Below are positions 9,032 through 16,277 of a stretch of DNA of 64,000 nucleotides, in pieces. Position 1 is the first letter of the stretch. Every line of letters begins with the position of its first letter. Below the pieces are notes generated by a model. That model was not told the DNA's origin. It did not search any database and saw nothing but the letters and a program-made list of their open reading frames with translations. A program made the translations under genes and the position numbers. The stretch spans positions 1 to 64,000 of the forward strand of contig NZ_CANLNH010000005.1 of assembly GCF_947492535.1 (NCBI RefSeq), written 5' to 3'. Source of the DNA: an uncultured Dokdonia sp. Lineage in GTDB: Bacteria > Bacteroidota > Bacteroidia > Flavobacteriales > Flavobacteriaceae.

Positions 9032-10264
9032 TTGAATCTGGAGTATTTTATAGCAAAACGATTAAATAAGGCAACATCGTATAAAAGTAGTGCTTCTACT
9101 ACGATTATAAAAATTGCCATCATTGCGATTGTGATTGGAATGATCACGATGCTTATCGCCATTGCTACAGGATTAGGATTGCAAAAGAAGATTCGAGATA
9201 AAGTTTCTGCGTTTAATGGCGATATATTGGTATCAAATTTTGATGGGAATAATAGCCAAGAAACTGTAAATCCTGTTCCTTTACAACAAGATTTTTATCC
9301 TGATTTTGATGCAGTGCCCGAAGTAACTCATGTACAAGCGGTAGCCACTCGTGCAGGTATTATCCGCACCGCAACCGATTTTGAAGGCGTGCTTGTAAAA
9401 GGTCTTGGCGGCGATTATGATTGGGATCGTATTGATGATTATTTGGTAGAAGGGCGCTTTCCTGTATTTACAGAAGGTCTCAATACCGAAATGCTTATAA
9501 GCCGATACCTTGCTAATAGACTTGGTTTTACATTGGGTGATAAAGTCATTGTCTATTTTATAGATAATAAGTCTGATATCCCAAGACCATTACGACTGGA
9601 TATTGTAGGGATTTATGAAAGTGCGTATCAAGAGTTTGATAAGGTATATCTCATGGCAGATATACGCCATATACAGCGTATTAATAAATGGAAAAAAGAT
9701 GAGGTAGGAGCCTTTGAAGTTTTTGTAGACGATTTTGATAAAGTACAAGAAATCAATAATGAAGTCTATAATAATACAGGTTCTTTTTTACGTTCTATCA
9801 CAGTTATAGAGCGTAACCGAAATATCTTTGAATGGGTTAAATTATTTGATTTTAACATCGCACTTATCATTGCTATCATGATTATTGTGGCGGGTATTAA
9901 TATGATTGTTGCTTTGCTGGTGCTCATTTTAGAGCGAACGCGCATGATTGGTATTTTAAAAGCGTTAGGAAGCTCTGATTTTAGCGTGCGAAAAGTATTT
10001 ATCTATAATGCGATGTACTTAATCGGGATGGGCTTGTTTTGGGGGAATCTCATAGGCCTGGCATTGATTTATGCACAAAAGTATTTTGGAATTATTGAGT
10101 TAAATCCAGAGACATATTATGTGCGTGTCGCGCCTGTATATATTAATTTTGGACATATTCTTTTATTGAATATTGGAGTGTTTGTTTTATGTCTTCTCAT
10201 GCTTTTAGTCCCTTCGTATATCATCACCAAAATCAGTCCTTCGAAGTCTATTCGATTTGAGTAA
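9032..10264 (+). CDS. LolC/LolE/FtsX-type ABC transporter permease
   Basis: Start chosen at TTG 9032, giving (M)NLEYFIAKRL, the beginning I expect for flavobacterial members of this family. The longer open frame upstream is antisense to the muramidase gene. About 411 residues: one TM helix (about 30-55, IKIAIIAIVIGMITMLIAIA), a periplasmic MacB-like domain (60-280), then three TM helices forming the FtsX domain, with ERTRMIGILKALGSSDFSVRK between. Related proteins extrude lipoproteins or lipids. No ATPase gene adjoins, so the partner is elsewhere. The start lies two bases from the divergent muramidase start, so each promoter must lie inside the opposite gene. Confidence 0.87.
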   Translation: MNLEYFIAKRLNKATSYKSSASTTIIKIAIIAIVIGMITMLIAIATGLGLQKKIRDKVSAFNGDILVSNFDGNNSQETVNPVPLQQDFYPDFDAVPEVTHVQAVATRAGIIRTATDFEGVLVKGLGGDYDWDRIDDYLVEGRFPVFTEGLNTEMLISRYLANRLGFTLGDKVIVYFIDNKSDIPRPLRLDIVGIYESAYQEFDKVYLMADIRHIQRINKWKKDEVGAFEVFVDDFDKVQEINNEVYNNTGSFLRSITVIERNRNIFEWVKLFDFNIALIIAIMIIVAGINMIVALLVLILERTRMIGILKALGSSDFSVRKVFIYNAMYLIGMGLFWGNLIGLALIYAQKYFGIIELNPETYYVRVAPVYINFGHILLLNIGVFVLCLLMLLVPSYIITKISPSKSIRFE

Positions 10265-10687
10265 ATTTATTATCTGTTAATAGTCATTTGTTTCCTGCTA
10301 TTTGTTAATGGGTTATTCGTTATTGTTTGTATCTGAGTATTCCCTCCTAGAAAGGAGGGGTAGGGAGGTGTAAAACTTCAACAAGCTTAATGTAATACTT
10401 GCTGAAGTAAGAGGGGGTAGGTGTTTAAGTTTGAAAACATATATTCTAACGTATTATAAACACACCCCTTACTCCCCTCTTTCTAGAGGGGAAACTGTTA
10501 TGGTGTTTTTTTGCTTTGCGTATGAGAATTCCCTCCTAGAAAGGCGCTTTGCTGAGCCTGTCGAAGTAAGGGGGTAGAGAGGTGTGAAATAGAGTAACAC
10601 TCTATTTTAGAGTAGTACTCTATTTTGAGCAAAGGATAGAATCTGAGTTGAACTCAATTCAGTAATGGGGAAAACTAGAGAGAATGC
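10265..10687. other. Gene-free stretch packed with intergenic repeats
   Basis: No gene. It holds three related G/C-skewed repeats: TCCCTCCTAGAAAGGAGGGG plus TAGGGAGGTG (10341-10370), an inverted copy near 10461-10493, and a third at 10530-10586 interrupted by GCTGAGCCTGTCGAAG. A double hairpin follows (10587-10626). A remnant of the GAAC..GTTTCAG type family is seen near 10650 (GAACTCAATTCAGTAATG). The block separates the permease from the convergent sulfotransferase gene. Confidence 0.7.
10587..10626. repeat. Double hairpin repeat, copy 1
   Basis: Two adjacent palindromes: AAATAGAGTaacACTCTATTT and AGAGTAGTACTCT. An almost identical copy, one substitution apart over 40 bases, lies at 60748-60788, 50 kb away. 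A partial form is at about 60531-60560 and decayed forms are near 52170-52210. Confidence 0.8.
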
Positions 10688-11260
10688 TTAAAACGAATAC
10701 CCAAAGTAATCAATATCTCGATCGCATTTTTCAGCGACAAGCGCCTTACTTTGTTCCGTATAATAATCACGATACTTTTTTGTTTTTGTATCGTTTACTC
10801 TAGGAATTTCTTTTATAATAATGCCAAGTCTATCTGCTATTTTTTGAACTTCTTCTGTATACTGTTCATATCTGTAGATGGTAATATCATCTATGGTATG
10901 TGTTGTCGTTTCGAAATAATCTAATTGATTAAAGAGGAAAGAGTCACTTCCGTCATTTTGTGCATTATTCATCAAATACTGTTCAAATCGTATACGTTCT
11001 GCCTCTATATCTAGCGGATCAGATTTATGAATTAATGCATACCAAGAAAGTAATCGATCCCATGGATTACGTACCATGCCGAATATAAAATAGTCTGGAT
11101 ACTGCTTAAGTAATTTGCCTTCCATGGTAGATGGATTACCGTGTTGAGCGATAATGTCTACTTGGTTGGGTAATGCTTGTTTTAAAAGAGAAATCATACT
11201 AGAACCTCCTGTTCTATGAATATGGATAAAGATGGTTTTTTTCTTTTTTATAAGAATCAT
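10688..11260 (-). CDS. Sulfotransferase family protein (PAPS-dependent)
   Basis: A 190-residue cytosolic protein of the Sulfotransfer_2 type. The 5'-phosphosulfate loop is IHIHRTGGSS (about residues 12-21) and the 3'-phosphate-binding segment is MVRNPWDRLLSWY (about 62-74), the canonical pair for binding PAPS. It probably transfers sulfate to a carbohydrate or another hydroxyl acceptor. No PAPS-synthesis or glycan genes lie beside it, so the acceptor is unknown. It is flanked by repeat-rich DNA and stands alone, consistent with an accessory gene. Length is at the short end for the family but both cofactor motifs are intact. Confidence 0.83.
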   Translation of the reverse strand: MILIKKKKTIFIHIHRTGGSSMISLLKQALPNQVDIIAQHGNPSTMEGKLLKQYPDYFIFGMVRNPWDRLLSWYALIHKSDPLDIEAERIRFEQYLMNNAQNDGSDSFLFNQLDYFETTTHTIDDITIYRYEQYTEEVQKIADRLGIIIKEIPRVNDTKTKKYRDYYTEQSKALVAEKCDRDIDYFGYSF

Positions 11261-11346
11261 GTTATGGAAATGTGGGTAGTCATTTTTTTTTTAGGGAGAA
11301 GTCTAGAGCCTGTGCTGAACTTGTTTCAGTAATGAGAGGTTTTTGC

Positions 11347-13503
11347 TTATTTATATTTCTCTATAACCGCTAAGAAATCGGGATCTTCTAAATAGTTTTT
11401 CCAGTCTGCATCTTCAAGAGTAAAGTCTATAGTAATATCATTATTTTGTAAACTTTGATTTAGATATAATATAGCTTCTTCTTTTTTGTTTTGTAAGGCA
11501 TATAAACAGGCAAGATTGTAAGGGTTTCCGCCAAGTTCAATTCCTTTTTTAAGTTTTTGAAGAGCTTGTGAATATAATTTTTCATACTCTTTGCCTTTTT
11601 TCATTTTAGCTAAATATGTTAATGCGAAACCTAAACTGTTATATATTTCAAAACTGTTGGGACTTATTTTAATTGCTTTTTGATATTTTTCAATGGCTAA
11701 TTTAATCAATGGAGTTTTTTCTTTCTCTTGCTTTATATCTGCTAAATTCATTAGATGAACTCCCCAGTTAACAAATGGAAAATAGTAATTGGAATTAAGG
11801 GAGATCGATTTTTTGAATTTTTCAAAAGCTTGATTGTATAATATCTCAGCTTCAGACTTTTCTTTTGAATTAGCAAAATTACCTAATGAATTTCCCCAAT
11901 CACTATAAATTTCGTGATCGTTAGGTGATATCTCAGCAGCTTTTTTATATTTTTCAAAGGCTTGTTCAAATAAACTGTCTTTTTCTTTGCTCTCTTTTAT
12001 GATTGCAAGTTTTGAAATATTTGTGCCTAAACTGAGAAAAATTTTATGCTCATTAGGGTTTATTAGTATAGCCTTTTCAAACTTTTTAATTGCTAATTCT
12101 AATAAAGGAACTCTGTCTTTGTCTTGTTTTTTATCTGCTAAGTTTCTTAAATATATACCCCAATTGGCATACGATAAATAATCTTCATTATCAATAATTA
12201 TTGCTTTTTCAAAATGTTCAAAAGCTTTTAAATATAATTTTTCTGCTTCATTTTCTTTTTTTGTTTTAGCAAAATCACCTAATGTAACACCCCAACTATT
12301 ATGAGTTACATTATCATTTGGTTCTATTTTAATAGCTTGTTGGAATTTTTCAATAGCTTTATTAAATAGTCTTTCTGCTTCTTCTCCTTGCTTTTCTGAT
12401 GCAAAACTTGATAAAATATTCCCCCAATTTGTATATGCTGTATATTCTTTTGAGTTTAATCGTAAACCATTCTTATACTGTTTAACTGCTTTTTTAAATT
12501 TACCTGCAAGTTGATATTTTAATCCTTTAGTAAAATATTTAAGGGCTTCTTCTTCTAAGAGCTCTTTTGCTGTAGCATCAGATGTTTTTGATTCTAATTC
12601 TTTTAATCTATTTTCATATTCTTTAATCTGCTCTTTGAGCTTTGAAACTTCTTCAGGTTCTTGAGAATTATAGTGTTTCTTTATAGTTAGCAATTCATCA
12701 ATAAAATCAACTATTTCGGTATGCTTTTTTTCGATGGGAGTTAAAAAATCTAAGGAACTATCTAGTGACTTATTGGTAATAATAAAATGTTTTTTGCCAT
12801 AGTCTTTTTGGATTCGTTTAATCTTTTTGAAAATGTTGTTGATTTGAAAATCACCCATTCCTGTTCCAATGAAAAGTACGGAGTTGTTGTTGATGATATT
12901 TTTAAAAACATCCAAAGCATATTTTTCATTTTTAGCTTTTTTTGAGGGATGGTAAAATCTTTTGTAATCGGTAGGAAACAAAATCATATTATCTAAATGA
13001 TCCAAACATCCATGAAGTTTAAAAAGCAATTCAGCATCTGAGTTTCTATGTTTATTCAGTTTATAATTTCTTCCTTTATAAGCTTTATTTCTTCGCAAAG
13101 TGGGTACTGCTTTCTCAAAAGCAATATCATAGTTAGTTGTAATAATCTTTTTAGAAAGTGTATTTAACTTTTGATGTAATGAATAGTCATTTTTCGAATC
13201 ATCTAGTTCTAAAAAATCTGCTGTAATATCATAAATAGCTTCTCTAGAGAAATCAGGATGCTTTTCAATAAGGTGTAAAACCTCTATAGGTTCATACATA
13301 TCAAGTAATGATAAAAGAGATTTTATATCGTGTCCTTTGTCTTGTAATTGAATGATAATCTCTCTTACCAAATTCCCCCAACCTTTTAGTGGTTGTCCGT
13401 TAGTATTTACTAGATTATAGGAAAGACCTGCGCCTACAAAAATGATCAATTTATTTTCAGCAATGGCTTGTCTTAACTCTACAGGTATTTTTGTTTTGCT
13501 CAT
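11347..13503 (-). CDS. SIR2-like NAD-binding domain fused to a coiled coil and long TPR array
   Basis: A 718-residue protein. The N-terminal SIR2-like domain (about 10-275) shows the NAD-loop FVGAGLS (22-28), TTNYD (122-126), the catalytic-type His164 in KLHG, and FIGTGMGDFQINN (211-223). A Glu/Lys coiled coil follows (about 285-320), then at least six TPR-like repeats of about 44 residues with a repeated NWG signature (TNWGNILSSFA, ANWGIYLRNLA and similar) to about 690. SIR2-like domains of this kind act as NAD-hydrolysing effectors in several anti-phage systems (ThsA, DSR, SIR2-APAZ); TPRs would sense or bind a partner. No partner gene adjoins. Defence function is inference. Confidence 0.85.
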   Translation of the reverse strand: MSKTKIPVELRQAIAENKLIIFVGAGLSYNLVNTNGQPLKGWGNLVREIIIQLQDKGHDIKSLLSLLDMYEPIEVLHLIEKHPDFSREAIYDITADFLELDDSKNDYSLHQKLNTLSKKIITTNYDIAFEKAVPTLRRNKAYKGRNYKLNKHRNSDAELLFKLHGCLDHLDNMILFPTDYKRFYHPSKKAKNEKYALDVFKNIINNNSVLFIGTGMGDFQINNIFKKIKRIQKDYGKKHFIITNKSLDSSLDFLTPIEKKHTEIVDFIDELLTIKKHYNSQEPEEVSKLKEQIKEYENRLKELESKTSDATAKELLEEEALKYFTKGLKYQLAGKFKKAVKQYKNGLRLNSKEYTAYTNWGNILSSFASEKQGEEAERLFNKAIEKFQQAIKIEPNDNVTHNSWGVTLGDFAKTKKENEAEKLYLKAFEHFEKAIIIDNEDYLSYANWGIYLRNLADKKQDKDRVPLLELAIKKFEKAILINPNEHKIFLSLGTNISKLAIIKESKEKDSLFEQAFEKYKKAAEISPNDHEIYSDWGNSLGNFANSKEKSEAEILYNQAFEKFKKSISLNSNYYFPFVNWGVHLMNLADIKQEKEKTPLIKLAIEKYQKAIKISPNSFEIYNSLGFALTYLAKMKKGKEYEKLYSQALQKLKKGIELGGNPYNLACLYALQNKKEEAILYLNQSLQNNDITIDFTLEDADWKNYLEDPDFLAVIEKYK

Positions 13504-13736
13504 TCTAATACAACTTTTAAAGAGTAGCTATTCCTAAAATAATGGATTTTTTATTTAAATGACTGTATATGAGTTGCTTTTAGATAAAAGCAATCATTAT
13601 CTCGATCATAAACACAAATCGTTCATCCTTTTTTAATGTAGTTCTCTATCAATAATATAGTATACGGAAACCCGTAAAAATCCCACTTTCATAAAAACAG
13701 AATAACCCCTATATTGTATCGCAAAAAATAAGAGCT

Positions 13737-14132
13737 TTGAGTACAGAAAAAAAACAGATCATTTCCGATATGATTGCATTGGCAAAAGCAGATAATGTTT
13801 TGCATGAGCGTGAATACGATTTTATCCTTGCAGTGGCAGAACGTTTAGGACTTTCTAAAACTGATGTAGATGAAATACATGCCAATCCTTTAAAAATAAA
13901 CGTACTTACGACCGAGATACAACGTATTACACAGTTTCATAGACTTCTTTTATTAATGAATGTAGATCAAGAAACCCATTTTGCAGAAATGGATGCTTTA
14001 CGTAATTATGGATTAAAACTTGGGATTCGTCCAGAAGCGATTGAGCAAATTTTAAACGAAATGGAAGATCATGAAAACAATATGATTCCATCTGATCGTT
14101 TGGTGCAAATTTTTAAGCGCTTTTATAATTAG
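13737..14132 (+). CDS. TerB-like (tellurite resistance/DjlA-type helical) protein
   Basis: A 131-residue soluble helical protein starting at TTG 13737 (an alternative is ATG at 13770). The first helices match the TerB pattern, with MIALAKADNVLHEREYDFI (residues 12-30), where conserved acidic residues form a metal-binding-like surface, then AERLGLSKTDVDEI. TerB-like domains occur in stress-response and membrane-associated assemblies; no other ter genes are near. It is monocistronic and convergent with the T9SS fragment that follows two bases after its stop. Precise role unknown. Confidence 0.75.
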   Translation: MSTEKKQIISDMIALAKADNVLHEREYDFILAVAERLGLSKTDVDEIHANPLKINVLTTEIQRITQFHRLLLLMNVDQETHFAEMDALRNYGLKLGIRPEAIEQILNEMEDHENNMIPSDRLVQIFKRFYN

Positions 14133-14133
14133 A

Positions 14134-14370
14134 TTAGTTAATCAATAACTTTTTTACGATCACGTCCTTTGTACTAGTAACACGTATAAAATACATGCCT
14201 TTAGGTAATGTGTCAATGTATACTGTATGTATATTTTTTGATGTATCAAGCTGTTGATCCTGAAGTTTTTTCCCTTGTATGTCTATAATTGATAGTGATA
14301 TCATTGGTTCTTTTCCATGATATGTTACTTGCACTTGGTCTTTTGCAGGATTTGGAAAAAGAACAAGCTG
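14134..14370 (-). pseudogene. Orphan T9SS C-terminal sorting domain, passenger lost
   Basis: The open frame reads LVLFPNPAKDQVQVTYHG at its beginning and ends TLPKGMYFIRVTSTKDVIVKKLLIN. This is a complete type IX secretion sorting domain of about 78 residues. A stop (TAG at 14371-14373) precedes it and no signal peptide or passenger exists. The sequence upstream is instead a transposase fragment in the other orientation. So a secreted protein gene was cut at about 14355-14375 and its 5' part deleted or displaced. Confidence 0.8.
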
Positions 14371-14600
14371 CTAAGAAAAAAGGAAATATTGCTAAATATC
14401 AATTTTGGCAACATCATAATAAACCTATTGAATTATGGAGTCCAAAAGTAATTAAACAAAAATGAGATTATATACATAACAATCCTGTGGCTTCTGGTTT
14501 TGTCATTAATCCTGTGGATTGGAAATACTCAAGCGCTAGAAATATAGCAGGTGATCCTGATGTAGCACTTGAAATTGATGCTATAGGATTTTTAGAATAA
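14361..14600 (+). pseudogene. REP-associated tyrosine transposase (RAYT/Y1_Tnp) C-terminal fragment
   Basis: Translated from 14361 the frame reads KYQFWQHHNKPIELWSPKVI, then KQK, an in-frame TGA (14463-14465), then DYIHNNPVASGFVINPVDWK and YSSARN to a TAA at 14598-14600. This is the recognisable C-terminal region of IS200-like REP-associated transposases. The catalytic HUH and Tyr part is missing and the frame is interrupted, so it is dead. REP-like hairpins lie directly downstream, as expected for such genes. Confidence 0.85.
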
Positions 14601-14612
14601 TATAATGATTTA

Positions 14613-14644
14613 GGCACTCGTTGCAAACGAGGGCCAGCGGAGGC
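14613..14644 (+). repeat. REP-like hairpin 1
   Basis: Contains GGCACTCGTTGCAAACGAGG followed by GCCAGCGGAGGC: a short CTCGTT/AACGAG hairpin with a conserved GCCAGCGG tail. It lies 12 bases after the RAYT fragment. Two more copies are at 14713-14747 and, inverted, at 15303-15336. Confidence 0.8.
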
Positions 14645-14712
14645 ATAAAAATATATAGTTTTGAAAAGGTATATTTATGATGAGATAGGAATAGAATTTG
14701 AAAAATGGTAGT

Positions 14713-14747
14713 GGTCACTCGTTATAAACGAGCGCCAGCAGAGGAGC
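14713..14747 (+). repeat. REP-like hairpin 2
   Basis: Same family: GGTCACTCGTTATAAACGAG followed by CGCCAGCAGAGGAGC. It stands upstream of the small lipoprotein gene at 14805, which is bounded on its other side by an inverted copy. Confidence 0.8.
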
Positions 14748-14804
14748 ACTTTGATTCTGTTTTTAAATATATTAAAGAAACAACTAAACAAAGAATACAA
14801 GATT

Positions 14805-15287
14805 ATGAGAAATCAAGGAATTAAATTAATCTATCTCTTAATTATTATTATATGCGTTTTTGGATGCAAAAAATCAATATATTATAACTTACAAGGAAAC
14901 TGGAGTATGATAGAGTCTGATAAGTATCATGAAATTAAAATAAAAGATTCTACTATTAGAATATTTAAATACACCTTTGATTTTTCATATATTCAGAATA
15001 ATTATAAAATTAAAGATGATACTTTCTTTCTAAATATAAAAAATGACAAAATCTATAAATACAAGTACTTAATAAATAAAATTAATGATTACACTTATCA
15101 ACTTGAATCTACTAGAGATACTATTTTTTTAATCAAACGGCATGAATCTGATTTTACTTTTGATAAAATTACTGGTGATATATTAGACACTCAATTTCAT
15201 ATACATTTTAATGACAGATTAGTAAAAACATTGGATAGTATGAATATAGAAGTGCCGAAACTAAATAGAATTCTATATAATGAGTGA
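14805..15287 (+). CDS. Small hypothetical lipoprotein
   Basis: A 160-residue protein when started at ATG 14805, where a classical lipoprotein signal begins (long Ile/Leu core, lipobox VFGC, Cys21). The mature part is short and rich in Lys, Ile, Tyr and Asp. It contains LQGNWSMIESDKYHEIKIKD, which resembles lipocalin-like or DUF-type proteins in which GxW opens a beta barrel. A beta-rich lipocalin-like fold is a guess from this motif. The gene is enclosed by REP-like hairpins in opposite orientation (14713-14747 and 15303-15336), hinting at mobility. A rho-independent terminator follows at 15366-15400. Confidence 0.7.
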   Translation: MRNQGIKLIYLLIIIICVFGCKKSIYYNLQGNWSMIESDKYHEIKIKDSTIRIFKYTFDFSYIQNNYKIKDDTFFLNIKNDKIYKYKYLINKINDYTYQLESTRDTIFLIKRHESDFTFDKITGDILDTQFHIHFNDRLVKTLDSMNIEVPKLNRILYNE

Positions 15288-15302
15288 CATTTCCACTAGA
15301 AC

Positions 15303-15336
15303 TCTCCCCCGCTAGCGCTCGTCTGTGACGGGTGCC
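15303..15336 (-). repeat. REP-like hairpin 3 (inverted)
   Basis: On the minus strand it reads GGCACCCGTCACAGACGAGC followed by GCTAGCGGGGGAG, matching hairpins 1 and 2 with substitutions in the stem. With hairpin 2 it brackets the small lipoprotein gene in inverted orientation. Confidence 0.7.
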
Positions 15337-15365
15337 GTCAAGAGTAATAGATGATACAATTCAGA

Positions 15366-15400
15366 ACAAAAGCCATACGTGATATACGTATGGCTTTTGT
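15366..15400. terminator. Hairpin terminator after the small lipoprotein gene
   Basis: A perfect 15-bp stem (ACAAAAGCCATACGT at 15366-15380, partner at 15386-15400) with a 5-base loop, followed by ATTTTTAG. It would end transcription from either side. Confidence 0.8.
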
Positions 15401-15514
15401 ATTTTTAGAAAATCAGTTTAAAAATCAAAACACTTAATTTTACTTACAGGAACCGTTTTTTCTGATATAGTTATTTGCCTTTCAATAAGAAACGATACAA
15501 AAGTTTATATTCTA

Positions 15515-15985
15515 ATGGAAAAAGAAATGTTTATTAGAGAAGTTGAAAGTAAAATGCAAATGGTACAAGATCAACTACCAAAAGAAACATTATCTAAAAT
15601 ACGATTTAATCAACTATTAATTTTAATTGATGACTTAAAAGGGTATACACCTCAGAGTAAAATCAAAAAGGAAAAAAAGTTAATTATTGATTATTTACAT
15701 GTATTAGTACATGCTAATTATGATGATGTAACAATGAAGGATATTTATACATTAGAAAAAAAATATATTCATCCGATACTTAGTAAGTTAGATAGAGATG
15801 GTTATGGGTATACCATTAAGAATAGTTGGATTCTTGTCTTTCTCGTTTTTTTTATAATAGATGCTATTTTAATAGCTACAAAAGTTTCTAAATGGTATTT
15901 CCATATTCCAATTTTTGCAATAATTTCAGGTACTTTTTTCTTTATAAGAGAAAATAAAGCTAAGAAAATGGGAAAGCTTTGGTAG
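15515..15985 (+). CDS. Hypothetical membrane protein with two C-terminal TM helices
   Basis: A 156-residue protein. Residues 1-100 are charged and helical, with no recognisable motif. Two membrane helices follow (about 104-122, WILVFLVFFIIDAILIA, and about 129-146, FHIPIFAIISGTFFFI), then a basic tail RENKAKKMGKLW that should lie in the cytoplasm. No family recognised. It is alone between two hairpin terminators and therefore its own transcription unit. Confidence 0.7.
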   Translation: MEKEMFIREVESKMQMVQDQLPKETLSKIRFNQLLILIDDLKGYTPQSKIKKEKKLIIDYLHVLVHANYDDVTMKDIYTLEKKYIHPILSKLDRDGYGYTIKNSWILVFLVFFIIDAILIATKVSKWYFHIPIFAIISGTFFFIRENKAKKMGKLW

Positions 15986-16000
15986 TAGGATTCATAATTT

Positions 16001-16029
16001 AAAAGCTCACTTTGCATAAGTGAGCTTTT
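16001..16029. terminator. Hairpin terminator
   Basis: AAAAGCTCACTT and its exact complement around a 5-base loop (TGCAT), directly after the two-helix membrane protein gene. Confidence 0.8.
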
Positions 16030-16052
16030 CCTGTATAATGATATTGTTACTG

Positions 16053-16074
16053 TATACGCTTTCGCGAAAGCATA
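16053..16074. repeat. Core palindrome copy
   Basis: TATACGCTTTCGCGAAAGCA plus TA, an intergenic, nearly intact copy of the CGCTTTCGCGAAAGCG family, between two terminator hairpins. Confidence 0.9.
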
Positions 16075-16082
16075 AAAAACAA

Positions 16083-16112
16083 GAAAACCGAAGTGATCAA
16101 ACTCCGGTTTTC
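16083..16112. terminator. Hairpin terminator
   Basis: GAAAACCGAAG pairs with CTCCGGTTTTC (one mismatch). It probably ends the minus-strand transcript of the outer-membrane receptor gene. A second short GC hairpin (TCCCGCC/GGCGGGA, 16223-16240) lies closer to that gene's stop. Confidence 0.6.
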
Positions 16113-16277
16113 AAGCAGTCGATAATGCGAGGGAATCATTGGAAGTTAGGTCGTCGCATTACCTAATGAAATTAAGTACTGAGAACTCTGTAAGACGCAC
16201 TCAATACGATATGTTGAATTGATCCCGCCCAATGGCGGGACCTGTTTCTACAGTACCTTCTTGTTGATTAAAATGGT

